Assembly (NCBI GenBank): GCA_947166355.1
Contig: CAMVDX010000003.1
Location: 124,001 to 188,000, forward strand
Reading direction: 5' to 3'
Source of the DNA: an uncultured Treponema sp.
GTDB lineage: Bacteria; Spirochaetota; Spirochaetia; Treponematales; Treponemataceae
DNA: 64,000 nucleotides
Under the pieces are notes generated by a model that searched no databases, had not been told where the DNA came from, and saw only the letters and a program-made list of their open reading frames with translations. Below are positions 35,330 through 44,226 of this stretch, piece after piece. The stretch's first letter is position 1. Every line of letters begins with the position of its first letter. Position numbers and translations under genes: made by a program.

Positions 35330-36510
35330 CTTAGTCCTGACAGTGCATCCCGGGCAGCAGTCAGAACTGATTCATCATAGTTCAAATAAGTTACAGCAAG
35401 CAGTGAATCAAATGCAGCCTTGTCGCCGATAGCACCTAAAGTTTTGATTACAGCCAGGGCAACTTCAGAAGAAACCTGTTTTTCTGATTCTACCCGGCCA
35501 TTCAATTCTTCAAGATAGCTGGTAAGCGGAGTAACTGCATCAAGAGGGGCAATATTTCTGAGAGACGAAATAACGGTTGTGAACTGGTTTACATTCATAT
35601 TTCCTTTTTCGTAGAATTTTTTAGAAAGATTGAAATATGAAAGCGCAAGCGTAGAAGCACGAGTCCATTTATTCGCATCCAGAATAGAAAGAGCGGTAAG
35701 CTGCATGTCTATACTACCAGCAGAAATTCCAGAAGAATTCTCTGTTATTAATATAGACTCATTTAACACATTTTCGGAAATCTCACAGAGATTTTTTTGC
35801 GAAATTTTTGAATTTTTTTGTACAAGGGCAAAGGTTGAGCTGATTTTCTGTATGTCCTGCCCTTTTATCAGGCTGATTACTTCATTCATGGCAGAAGGAA
35901 TAAGAGCAATAGTTGCAGTTTCTATTTCTGAATAATAAGCCTGATATTTTCTGTCAGATAAAAATTTATAAAGGATTGTAAAAGATTCGTTATCTCCGAT
36001 TTCTGCAAGTGTGACAAGAATATTTTTAAAAACTCCCTGTTCAATTGAACCGTTTTCATTATTCTGCAGATAAAGATTCAGGGTTTTTGTAAAAGGCTGT
36101 ACCGGAACAGAATCCTTGAGTGCAACAATTTTATTTAAGACTGCAATTTGAACAGTGCTGCTCTTATCAAACTGAGAAAAAAGATCAATTAAATTAAGGC
36201 TAAGCTCTGTTTTTTTTATTTCAGAATTTTTCTGGATTTTTTCAGGAGAAATGGAAAGAATTGCAGCTACTGCAAGTCCGTCAAGATCACGGTCTGTACC
36301 TAAAAGTATTTTATTTTCCAGACAGAATCTTATAGCCTGATTTGTAATCCATTCGGCTTCACTTTCTGAGGCCTCTCTTACAGCAGCGGTTTTATCTGTA
36401 ATATTTCCTTTAATAAATTTTGAAGAGCTTTTTCCCAGATTGCTGTTAGTCTGTGCAAAGAGCATTAAAGTGGCTGTAGATAAAATTACAAAAATAAACT
36501 TACGTTTCAT
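35320..36510 (-). CDS. Secreted HEAT/armadillo-like repeat protein
   Basis: 396 aa with a signal peptide (residues 1-19, LMLFA-QT). The rest is entirely helical, with recurring units of about 35-40 residues such as VQIAVLNKIVALKD and VALAVIKTLGAIGDKAAFDSLL, consistent with HEAT-type solenoids acting in protein-protein contacts in the periplasm. It shares its end with the ComEC start. Confidence 0.65.
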   Translation of the reverse strand: MKRKFIFVILSTATLMLFAQTNSNLGKSSSKFIKGNITDKTAAVREASESEAEWITNQAIRFCLENKILLGTDRDLDGLAVAAILSISPEKIQKNSEIKKTELSLNLIDLFSQFDKSSTVQIAVLNKIVALKDSVPVQPFTKTLNLYLQNNENGSIEQGVFKNILVTLAEIGDNESFTILYKFLSDRKYQAYYSEIETATIALIPSAMNEVISLIKGQDIQKISSTFALVQKNSKISQKNLCEISENVLNESILITENSSGISAGSIDMQLTALSILDANKWTRASTLALSYFNLSKKFYEKGNMNVNQFTTVISSLRNIAPLDAVTPLTSYLEELNGRVESEKQVSSEVALAVIKTLGAIGDKAAFDSLLAVTYLNYDESVLTAARDALSGLRWQ

Positions 36511-36557
36511 CCTGTTCCTCTTTCAATTAATTACTGAAAAACATTATATAACAAAAC

Positions 36558-37937
36558 TTAATTTTCATCATCAGTAGAAGCAGGTTTTGCTAAAGCACTT
36601 GGTATAACAATTCCCGGTGGTGTGATTGCTCCTGATGCTGCTTTATTTTCAGATTTAGTTGCTGAAGCTCCAGCTGAATTGTCTGCCGAATTGCTGGCTG
36701 AACCTGACGCTGAATCACCTGTTGAACTGCCAGCCGAACCTGCCTCAGAGCCTGTAACAGAACTTGAAGAAGCGTTTGAAGAATTATTCATAGAGCCATT
36801 TGCGGCGCTTTCTGTAGAACTTCCTGCTTCATTATTCTTATCAGTTCCCAAACTGTTTTGAATATCCTTCTTTAACTCTTCTTCTGTCGGCTTTGTTTTT
36901 TCAGCCTGATTTTCATCTTCTTCTGTCTGCTCGAGTGCTTCAATAACTTCTTTTTCATTTTCTGGAAGAAGATTGTAAACAAATTTGAGGATTTCATTTC
37001 TCATAGATGTATCAATATGTGTACATTCAAAATGTAAAAGTGACTGATTAATGGATTCATTAAATTCAACAGTTCTGATAACACCAACCATGAGAATAAG
37101 TTTATTCTGAATATTAAACTGAAGCTTGATTTTTACGTTCTGAGCTCCCTTTCCGCCAATCCTTATGAGTGCACCAGATTCCGAAATATCTTCTATACGG
37201 CAGCGAAAACCGTTTTGAGTTTCAATTGCATTTATGTCTTTTGTATCCGGCCGAACAATATATAACATTCCATGAATTTCACACTTTACACGTACAGCCC
37301 TGCGCTTTTGAGTTCTCACAAGATTTGCAGAATGTTTTAAAAAGAGCGCAGATTTTCCAAGGTAGAGGCCGCTCTGAGTAACTGTAGTATCAAAAACATA
37401 GCGGGCATCTCCTTTTCGCCACAGATAAATGCTTACAACTTTTCCGACCCATTCATTACCGGTGTAAGGAATAAGGTTTTTCTGCTTTGGAACATTAATT
37501 ACAAGAAAATTGCCGTTACCGACAATTTCAGATGAAAATACACCTTTTCCGGGGAGAATGATTCTGAGAGTCTGACCTTTTTCCAGAGAATGAGTAGTAG
37601 CCATGCCTTTTTTATCATCAGCTTCGTTTTGGAGCTTAGTACGGTAATTAAAGAGTTTTGTCAAAAGAAGCTGATTTTTTGGAGAGCCGTCTGAATTGGT
37701 CTGATTTGAAATCTGTGTCATGCATTTTGTTAAGGCCGGAAGAGAATAAAAAAGAGATGTGGGAATCTCAAGATTACATAATTCTGCTGCAGACCATAAA
37801 AGTGAAATTTCAGAAATTGAAAAGCCTGAATCAAGACCAGTTATAAAAAAATTAATTCTAGTCTTAAAAGTTGTGTAAATTGCTCCAAGAGCAGCGAGAA
37901 TCACTAAAACAATTATTACAAAAGTTACTGTGTACAC
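36558..37937 (-). CDS. Membrane-anchored PilZ-domain protein with Ala/Ser-rich tail
   Basis: 459 aa. It has an N-terminal membrane helix (residues 3-24), a middle region (about 30-200) with a YcgR-N-like beta fold, and a PilZ domain (about 210-325). The PilZ domain carries RVKCEIHGMLYI and DISESGALIRIGG; the RxxxR and D/NxSxxG c-di-GMP motifs are partly kept (KRRAVRVKC; DISESGA). The C-terminal 120 residues are low-complexity Ala/Ser/Gly/Asn/Glu. Probable c-di-GMP effector, possibly in motility control; the partner is unknown. Confidence 0.8.
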   Translation of the reverse strand: MYTVTFVIIVLVILAALGAIYTTFKTRINFFITGLDSGFSISEISLLWSAAELCNLEIPTSLFYSLPALTKCMTQISNQTNSDGSPKNQLLLTKLFNYRTKLQNEADDKKGMATTHSLEKGQTLRIILPGKGVFSSEIVGNGNFLVINVPKQKNLIPYTGNEWVGKVVSIYLWRKGDARYVFDTTVTQSGLYLGKSALFLKHSANLVRTQKRRAVRVKCEIHGMLYIVRPDTKDINAIETQNGFRCRIEDISESGALIRIGGKGAQNVKIKLQFNIQNKLILMVGVIRTVEFNESINQSLLHFECTHIDTSMRNEILKFVYNLLPENEKEVIEALEQTEEDENQAEKTKPTEEELKKDIQNSLGTDKNNEAGSSTESAANGSMNNSSNASSSSVTGSEAGSAGSSTGDSASGSASNSADNSAGASATKSENKAASGAITPPGIVIPSALAKPASTDDEN

Positions 37938-37978
37938 AATTCCCTCTTTTTTATTATAATAAATATAACATATTTAAC

Positions 37979-38782
37979 ATGAAAAAGCACACTTTATTAT
38001 CGGACACAGTAGTCTTTTTGCTTATTGTTTTCTTATTTATTATACCTCCTTTCTTTGCAGCTTCACTGGTTTTGGCAGCTGATGCCGGGCAAAATACAAG
38101 TTCACTTTTTAAAGGCTGGGATTTTCCATGGTATCAGATTCTGCTTGCAGTAATTGCGCTTTTAATTCTGGCATTTTATTATGGGAATGAACAGGATGAA
38201 GCAGATGCTGTGAAGGCAGGAAAGGCAGGAAAGGCTGATTCTATTCCTGATTCTCTATGGCGCCATCTAATTGTTTTTCCTGTTGTATTTACCTTTGGTA
38301 TGCTTTTTGCAGTTTCGCTGTTATGTCGTTTTGTTGCAGAAGTTACGGGGGCTTTTGAAAGCGACATTTTAGTTATTAAGCCTGAAGGAATTTTGCAGTG
38401 GCTGTTCTGTATTTTGAATTTTTTGTGTGCAGCATTTTATGAAGAAGTTCTTTATCGTTTTTATTTTATTGATAAGTTATTTGATTTGATAAGGCAGAGG
38501 GCTCGCGGTTTGAGCAGGCAGAGGTCAGGCGATTTGAACTTACAGCAATCTGGCGATTTGATTAATCAGAGGTCTTGCCACCCACGGTTGGTGATGTGGC
38601 TTTGTGAAGTTCTTGGAGTTTTGGCTTTTGCCTTTGCACATTTATATATGGGCTGGATTTCTGTTTTAAATGCCGCCCTGGCCCATGTTTTTCTGCGCCT
38701 GTGTTATAAAAAGAATGGACATTTATGGCCTTGTGTTACGGCACATTTTTTTTATAATGTAATTTCCTTGATTTTGTTGTAA
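37979..38782 (+). CDS. CPBP-family (CAAX-like) intramembrane protease
   Basis: 267-aa polytopic membrane protein with the CPBP/Abi motifs: EEVLYR (motif 1, FYEEVLYRFYF), AFAHLYMG (motif 2) and HFFYN (motif 3). ATG at 37979 is preferred over an upstream GTG/ATG extension, which would run antisense into the PilZ gene. The loop after motif 1 contains three and a half 24-nt tandem repeats. It converges on, and overlaps by 31 nt, the DUF4340 gene. Substrate unknown. Confidence 0.8.
   Translation: MKKHTLLSDTVVFLLIVFLFIIPPFFAASLVLAADAGQNTSSLFKGWDFPWYQILLAVIALLILAFYYGNEQDEADAVKAGKAGKADSIPDSLWRHLIVFPVVFTFGMLFAVSLLCRFVAEVTGAFESDILVIKPEGILQWLFCILNFLCAAFYEEVLYRFYFIDKLFDLIRQRARGLSRQRSGDLNLQQSGDLINQRSCHPRLVMWLCEVLGVLAFAFAHLYMGWISVLNAALAHVFLRLCYKKNGHLWPCVTAHFFYNVISLILL
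38494..38581 (+). repeat. In-frame 24-nt tandem repeat in the CPBP gene
   Basis: Units at 38494, 38518, 38542 and a partial at 38566 encode RQRARGLS, RQRSGDLN, LQQSGDLI and NQRSCH. A multiple of three keeps the frame, and the repeats fall in a loop between membrane helices. Confidence 0.8.
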
Positions 38783-39726
38783 GTCCAGCTGCTTATTTTA
38801 GATGTAGCAGTAAAAACAGGTTTTTTATCTTTTTGGGTGAAATAATCTGCCAGAATAATAAATTCATTTTCAATATTTGATTTATAGATTTGCAGTTGAA
38901 TTTCGTTTTTATTTCCTAATTCAAGATTGATGATAATTTGAGGATTTTCAGCTGGAATAGATTTTGCATCTGTTTCGTTGATGTTATTATAAGATGGTGT
39001 GCCACCATGTCTCAAATCTAAAAGCTTCTGGATATCTGATATTTTTCCAAGATGATTCTGATTTAACTGCTGAACCTGAGTTCGCTGTATATCTTCTGCC
39101 TTAATTCTGCCAAAAATTACCTGTGAAATAATAAAAGGCTCAGCCCAGTTTTGAATTGATGTCGTGAGGAAATTGTCTAAGGAATTATCTATTTCATAAA
39201 CCTGAGTGCTTTTTTCAGTCATCATGTAGCGTGAAGAAAGAGAAAAATCCTGATTACCGAATATCAGTTCGTGAAATGCGTCTTGTGTATTGTAGCGAAG
39301 GTGGAATTCTGTGCCGTTTGTGAGTCCAAAGGCTGAATTCTGAGTGATATTGTCTGATATTTTATACAAATTACGAATAGTTATTAGGTTTTGGATGAGG
39401 TTTTGGATGCGCTCTGGAGAGACTGGAAGTGTCGGGGGGATTGTGCTTGTGCTTGTGCTTGTGCTTGTGCTGTTACTGCTGCTGACAGTCCAGAAGCTTC
39501 CTTTATTTCTTAATATAAGAGAACCGGATGCATCCTGTAATTCAAAGCTTGAGATTGAAGAGCTGTATTTTTGATTAACAAGTGAAGTTTTTACTTTTTC
39601 GCGTCTGTCTTTTGATGAGCAGCTTTTTGTAAAAGATAAAAAATAAAGAAGTGTAAGAATTGCTGTAAGAACGATGAGTATTTTGGAATTTTTAGTGAAA
39701 TTTGAGCTATTTTTGGCGTTTAACAT
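38752..39726 (-). CDS. DUF4340 domain protein
   Basis: 324 aa with an N-terminal membrane helix (about residues 16-34) and a mostly beta ectodomain of DUF4340 type. Such genes usually follow GldG-like ABC components, as here. A (ST)5 stretch is encoded by five GTGCTT hexamers (complement strand) near 39446-39475. It overlaps the preceding gene by 20 nt. Confidence 0.72.
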   Translation of the reverse strand: MLNAKNSSNFTKNSKILIVLTAILTLLYFLSFTKSCSSKDRREKVKTSLVNQKYSSSISSFELQDASGSLILRNKGSFWTVSSSNSTSTSTSTSTIPPTLPVSPERIQNLIQNLITIRNLYKISDNITQNSAFGLTNGTEFHLRYNTQDAFHELIFGNQDFSLSSRYMMTEKSTQVYEIDNSLDNFLTTSIQNWAEPFIISQVIFGRIKAEDIQRTQVQQLNQNHLGKISDIQKLLDLRHGGTPSYNNINETDAKSIPAENPQIIINLELGNKNEIQLQIYKSNIENEFIILADYFTQKDKKPVFTATSKISSWTYNKIKEITL

Positions 39727-41977
39727 TCAAAATTACCCCTATAGCGATGAGTAAAAGCGGTAAAATCGCAAATAATATGATAAAGGTGATAAGGCGTAAA
39801 GTATTGAGTTGAACCGCATCTCTTACCTTGTAAAGGCTTGTGTCTCGCGAAGTTCGGCTTTGCAGGGCCGCAAGTTCTTCTTCTCCGTTGAGTTTTAAGA
39901 GGGCGTTTGTGAGGAACTCAAAGTTTCTGTAATCTCCGTTATCGCCGCCGATGTAGCCGTTCATAAGAGAACTCGCAAAATACTGGTCTGGAATAATGAT
40001 AATGTGTGAATTCTCAGAAGTTGCTGCATTGTAAAGCCCCGGAAGGGCTCCGCGGAGCTCTGCCCCTAAAATCTTTGTTGAGTATTCTGAGCCTGCCATT
40101 TTACCCTGCTGGTTCAGTAAAAATGGATTCGTTTCAAAAAGCTTTTCGGGACTAGCCTTGTCTTCGTCTATGGCGTAGGCGGCGGGAGAACTCAGTAAAT
40201 ATGGAGATACAGTAAAGTCTTTTGAATCAATTGATTCCTTGTATAGCTCTATTGGTGTGGGCCAGAAAAGCGTTATTCCAAGCGGTGCATTCTGCTGAGT
40301 CATAAGACTTGGCCAGAGAGGATAATTCAAAAGCTGAGTTTCATTATTATCATCTGCATACATAGTTATGCGGGCACAAGAAAGATCTCCTGTTATCTGA
40401 GGCGGGAACCTTAAGCCCCAGTTTTCTGCCATTTCTATAAGATTTGTTCGTGGAGCGGCTGTAATATACCAGGAGTTTTCTATATCTATAACATAAGGAC
40501 TGAGAGCTAGAAGTGCACTACCCTTGTTTTTTAATATATAGGCTTCAATTGCTATGGCCTGCTCAATATTAATCTGGCTGTCACCGAGGACAAGCAGAGG
40601 TCCCTGACAATTGTCGAGTTCTTCTGCAAAAGCCGGGTCATCAATATAAAGTGGATTACAGATAAAGCCCTGAGACTGCAGCCAGGGAATTACATAGGAG
40701 TAATCATCTGCCAGGCTGAGACCGTTTCCAGCTATAATGTTTACTGTACGGGCCTGGCCGGAAATCAGGTGGCGCAGGCGTCCGTCAATGTCGTATTCAA
40801 GAGTATTTGCCGCCATGGTAAAAGGAATCGTTTCGGCATTTCCTTCCTGTTCAATTACGATTGCAGAATAAACTGTAAGGAATTCTGTAGAAGTGCCGGA
40901 AACAGTGCGAAGCTGCTGGCTTGCAATTCCGTAGTTTTCAAGCATTGTTCGGGTGGCGCTGTCTTTGTCTGGGTCCTTTATAATCAGGCTGATTTTACGG
41001 CTTTGCGAAGCGTATTCTGTGAGAAAATCTGCTACATCTCGAATCTGGGGATATAGCTTTGCGATTGATGAAGAGCGGTAATAAGTGATTTTTACCGGGC
41101 TTTCTATACGGTCTATAAGTGCCTTTGAATATTTTGAGATAGAATAAGTTTTGTTTTTTGAAAAATCTATGCGGGTGTACCAGCGGCTTCCGTTCAGCAT
41201 AAGGAGCAGGCTGATGGCTGGAAGCAGAATGTGGTGGAGCTTGAGATTTTTGCTGAATCGCCTTCCCTTTTTGATTTGGATTATGCTATCGCTGAGAAAA
41301 AGGAATAATGCAGATGAGCCTGCAAGCCATAAAAGGTCACGGGTATCGAGAAGTCCCTTTCCTGCCGCATCAAAATGCCAGGCAAAGCTCAGGCTGCGGG
41401 CAAGGCTTGTGAGTGCAGATGGTAGATTTACGTAAACTGCAAAAAGGTGTGCGCTGTTGAAAATGGCAAGTATGAGGGCGCTGATTATCAGGCTTGAAAC
41501 CTTGTTTGAAAAGGCTGTCTGAATAAAGCCGCAGAGAGAAATTACTGCTGCCCCATAAAAAACGAGGCAGATAAAGCTTGTAAAAATCTGGCCGCCGTCG
41601 GTTGCGCCGAAAAGGTTTACAAGAAGAATTGCGGGCAGCAGAAGAATCAGCTGAAGACAATATAAAATCAGTCTTGTGAGAAAAAGCGCAGTCTGGCGGG
41701 ACAAATCAGAAAGCGGAATAAAATCATCATAAATACTAAAGCTTTGTTTATAGCAGAGAGATGGAATGTTGATGATGCAGATATATGGAACTGCGGAGAA
41801 AAAGAGAACAAGGTCTGTTGTTCCGGAACCGGTAAAAAACTGCTGGCGGATAAAAAAGTTGATGGTGACGAAGACTTCAAAAAGAATCGAAATTATAATA
41901 AAAGACGGAGTTCTGAGGCTGTTTTTCAGATTATGAAGGAGAAAGTTGGTGAATGTATTTGTGTCGTTTTTCATCAT
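39707..41977 (-). CDS. ABC-2 permease fused to a GldG-like auxiliary domain
   Basis: 756 aa. The first 240 residues form six membrane helices of ABC-2 permease type. After another helix comes a long ectodomain of the GldG/ABC-auxiliary type (RWYTRIDFSKNKTYSISKYS...; NIIAGNGLSLADDYSYVIPWL). A C-terminal membrane helix closes it (LRLITFIILFAILPLLLIAIG). Combining GldF-like and GldG-like parts in one chain is common in spirochaete homologues. Exported cargo unknown. Confidence 0.82.
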   Translation of the reverse strand: MMKNDTNTFTNFLLHNLKNSLRTPSFIIISILFEVFVTINFFIRQQFFTGSGTTDLVLFFSAVPYICIINIPSLCYKQSFSIYDDFIPLSDLSRQTALFLTRLILYCLQLILLLPAILLVNLFGATDGGQIFTSFICLVFYGAAVISLCGFIQTAFSNKVSSLIISALILAIFNSAHLFAVYVNLPSALTSLARSLSFAWHFDAAGKGLLDTRDLLWLAGSSALFLFLSDSIIQIKKGRRFSKNLKLHHILLPAISLLLMLNGSRWYTRIDFSKNKTYSISKYSKALIDRIESPVKITYYRSSSIAKLYPQIRDVADFLTEYASQSRKISLIIKDPDKDSATRTMLENYGIASQQLRTVSGTSTEFLTVYSAIVIEQEGNAETIPFTMAANTLEYDIDGRLRHLISGQARTVNIIAGNGLSLADDYSYVIPWLQSQGFICNPLYIDDPAFAEELDNCQGPLLVLGDSQINIEQAIAIEAYILKNKGSALLALSPYVIDIENSWYITAAPRTNLIEMAENWGLRFPPQITGDLSCARITMYADDNNETQLLNYPLWPSLMTQQNAPLGITLFWPTPIELYKESIDSKDFTVSPYLLSSPAAYAIDEDKASPEKLFETNPFLLNQQGKMAGSEYSTKILGAELRGALPGLYNAATSENSHIIIIPDQYFASSLMNGYIGGDNGDYRNFEFLTNALLKLNGEEELAALQSRTSRDTSLYKVRDAVQLNTLRLITFIILFAILPLLLIAIGVILNVKRQK

Positions 41978-41994
41978 ATTTGATACTCCGTTTT

Positions 41995-42316
41995 ATGGAT
42001 TGCTTCGCCTTCGTCTTGCAATGACGGTCGTTTTTATGGATTGCTTCGCCTTCGGCTCGCAATGACTATCGTAATTATGGATTGCTTCGCCTTTGGCTCG
42101 CAATGACGATTGTAATTATGGATTGCTTCGCCTTCGGCTCGCAATGACGGTCGTTTTTATGGATTGCTTCGCCTTCGGCTCGCAATGACGATTGTTTTTA
42201 TGGATTGCTTCGCCTTCGTCTTGCAATGACGGTCGTTTTTATGGATTGCTTCGCCTTCGGCTCGCAATGACGTTGAGGTTCGTCATTGCGAGGAGCGAAG
42301 CGACGAAGCAATCCAT
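41995..42316. repeat. Seven exact-period 41-bp repeats plus one inverted copy
   Basis: Units start at 41995, 42036, 42077, 42118, 42159, 42200 and 42241, each beginning ATGGATTGCTTCGCC and containing the palindrome ATTGC...GCAAT. The last unit is followed by an inverted copy at 42281-42316. The whole 340-nt gap between the ABC permease and ATPase genes is this array. Confidence 0.95.
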
Positions 42317-42317
42317 A

Positions 42318-43094
42318 CTAATCTGAAACTCCTTGTGTTAATTTTATAAACGCCTCCTCCAGAGACTTTGTACCAGCCTGCTTTATAACCTCTTCTTCGC
42401 TGCCGCTGGCCGTGATTTTACCCTCACTTACAATATAAAGCTTGTCGCAAAGTGAGCGTACTTCCTGCAGAATATGTGTAGACATTAGAACTGCCTTAGT
42501 TTTTGCAAGCTTTTTGATTAAGTCGCGCATCTGAAGAATCTGAGCCGGGTCAAGACCGCTGATTGGTTCGTCTAAAATCAGGTTTGGCGGATTATGAATG
42601 ATTGCCTGGGCAAAGCTTACCCTCTGCTGCTGGCCTTTGGAAAGCGTTTTGATTTTATTTGAAAGCAGCTTTTCGAGAGAGCATTCTTTGATTACAAGGT
42701 TGCAGGCTTCTTCTGTTTTTTCTTTTGGGATTCCGTGGGTATCGGCTGCATAGCGCAAAAAGTTCAGTACCCGCATGTCTTTTGGAAGTAGCGGGATTTC
42801 GGGCACGTAGCCTGTGTATTTCATGCAGAGCTCGGGATTTTCGTCGGTGGTGAAGCTGGTAACTGAGTTTGTACCTGTGCCTGTTCCTATGCTACAGTCC
42901 GGCGAACTGATTGTGATGCTGCCCGAGGTCGGAAAATGGAAACCGCAGATTGCCTTCATGATTGTAGTTTTTCCTGAACCGTTGGGTCCGAGTAAGCCGG
43001 TAATTGAGCCGTCTGCGATTTTTAGCGAGACATCTGCTGCGGCCGGAGCGGATTTTGAGGAGTAAGATTTAGAAAAACTTTTTAGTTCTATCAT
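42318..43094 (-). CDS. ABC transporter ATP-binding protein (GldA-like)
   Basis: 258 aa. Walker A GLLGPNGSGKTTIMKA, signature TLSKGQQQRVSFAQA, Walker B NLILDEPISGLDPAQ, and the H-loop MSTHILQEV are all intact. It energises the permease/auxiliary genes downstream, although a 340-nt repeat array separates them. An insertion of Gly/Thr/Ser residues lies between Walker A and the Q-loop (SIGTGTGTNSVTSF). Confidence 0.9.
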   Translation of the reverse strand: MIELKSFSKSYSSKSAPAAADVSLKIADGSITGLLGPNGSGKTTIMKAICGFHFPTSGSITISSPDCSIGTGTGTNSVTSFTTDENPELCMKYTGYVPEIPLLPKDMRVLNFLRYAADTHGIPKEKTEEACNLVIKECSLEKLLSNKIKTLSKGQQQRVSFAQAIIHNPPNLILDEPISGLDPAQILQMRDLIKKLAKTKAVLMSTHILQEVRSLCDKLYIVSEGKITASGSEEEVIKQAGTKSLEEAFIKLTQGVSD

Positions 43095-43111
43095 AAATTT
43101 TAATAAAAAAT

Positions 43112-43170
43112 GTCATGCTGAACTTGTTTCAGCATCTCGTTATTAGACCCTGAAACAAGTTCAGGGTGAC
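43112..43170. repeat. Dispersed GTCATGCTGAACTTG...CAAGTTCAGGGTGAC palindrome
   Basis: Two hairpins in series, TGCTGAA-cttg-TTTCAGCA and CCTGAA-acaag-TTCAGG. Near-identical copies are at 44162-44219 and, as a half, at 46736-46762. All three are intergenic. Confidence 0.85.
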
Positions 43171-43178
43171 CTGCCAGG

Positions 43179-44105
43179 CTAATCCTGGAACGGAATTTCT
43201 ATATGCATTCTGTCCTTGGAAAGCTCGGTTTGCGGCCACACTTCCCTTGCCTCGTCTAAAAGCTTCTGCAGCTCTTTGTCGGTGTAGCGAGGGCTGTAGT
43301 GAATCATGCACATACGGCGAACGTTTGCATCGCGGGCAATTGTTGCGGCCTGAACGGCAGTCATGTGCTTTTTCTCTTTGGCCTGATCTTCGAGTTCTTT
43401 TTCAAACATTCCTTCGCAAATCAAAAGGTCTGAACCGCGAACCTCATCAATAATAGAAGGCTTAAAAAGCGTATCGGTTACAAAAGAAAACTTACGGCCG
43501 CTGCGTTTTTCGCCCATAACATCAGCAGGCTTAACTACCTTGCCGTCCGGAGTTGTAACTTCAAAGCCCTTCTGTAAATCAGACCAGAGAGGCCCACATG
43601 GAACTCCAAGCTCACGAGCCTTATCCGGGTGGAATTCTCCGGGGCGGTCAGCTTCCTCAAGAGTATAGCCTACGCAAACCTTAGTGTGGTCAAGCGGAAA
43701 GGCGCGGATGTAAAAATCCTTACCGGTGTGCACAATACAGGGCGCGGTAATTTCCTTTACGACAATCGGATAGTTTATATACATGTCGAGCACCTTGCGG
43801 CTGGTCTCAATATATTCCTTGATTTTCGGAGGTCCGTAAATGTAAAGAGGCTCAGTTCTGTCAACCTGGCTTGAAAGCATAAGAATGCCAGGAAGTCCCG
43901 TTACGTGGTCTGCATGAGTATGAGAAACAAAAATAGCGTCGATTTTTTTCCATTTGAGATTCAGCCTCTTAAGGCTAACCTGTGTACCCTCGCCGCCATC
44001 AAAAAGAAAAAGGTCACCCTCGCGTCGCAGCAAAACTGATGTCAAATGTCTATATGGTAAAGGCTGCATTCCCCCGCAGCCCAGAATAAAAGCTTCCATG
44101 TTCAT
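43179..44105 (-). CDS. rnz: Ribonuclease Z
   Basis: 308-aa zinc endonuclease that trims tRNA 3' ends. The metal motif HTHADH is in AIFVSHTHADHVTGLPG. Other ligands lie in FSFVTDTLF and CMIHYSPRY, and the N-terminus EAFILGCGGMQPLP matches the family. ATG at 44105 or 44099 are both possible. Standard length; flanked by dispersed repeats. Confidence 0.93.
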   Translation of the reverse strand: MNMEAFILGCGGMQPLPYRHLTSVLLRREGDLFLFDGGEGTQVSLKRLNLKWKKIDAIFVSHTHADHVTGLPGILMLSSQVDRTEPLYIYGPPKIKEYIETSRKVLDMYINYPIVVKEITAPCIVHTGKDFYIRAFPLDHTKVCVGYTLEEADRPGEFHPDKARELGVPCGPLWSDLQKGFEVTTPDGKVVKPADVMGEKRSGRKFSFVTDTLFKPSIIDEVRGSDLLICEGMFEKELEDQAKEKKHMTAVQAATIARDANVRRMCMIHYSPRYTDKELQKLLDEAREVWPQTELSKDRMHIEIPFQD

Positions 44106-44161
44106 AATTGGTTTATAATATCAGAAAATAGGGAAAAAATAAATAGATTCGATAAAAAGCA

Positions 44162-44219
44162 GTCATGCTGAATTTATTTCAGCATCTAAAAAAGACCCTG
44201 AATCAAGTTCAGGGTGACA
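44162..44219. repeat. Dispersed GTCATGCTGAATTTA...CAAGTTCAGGGTGAC palindrome
   Basis: Second full copy of the element at 43112, with a few substitutions. It lies between rnz and the AAA ATPase gene, just past the latter's stop codon. Confidence 0.85.
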
Positions 44220-44226
44220 GATTTTT

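Noticed and set aside
41995..42316. CRISPR array
   Set aside because: Repeats are contiguous 41-bp units without unique spacers, and no cas gene is in the window.
42318..43094. Gliding-motility system from the GldA/F/G-like genes
   Set aside because: Only the ABC part is present; no gldB-N or spr-type genes. Such ABC modules occur in many non-gliding bacteria, so motility should not be inferred.
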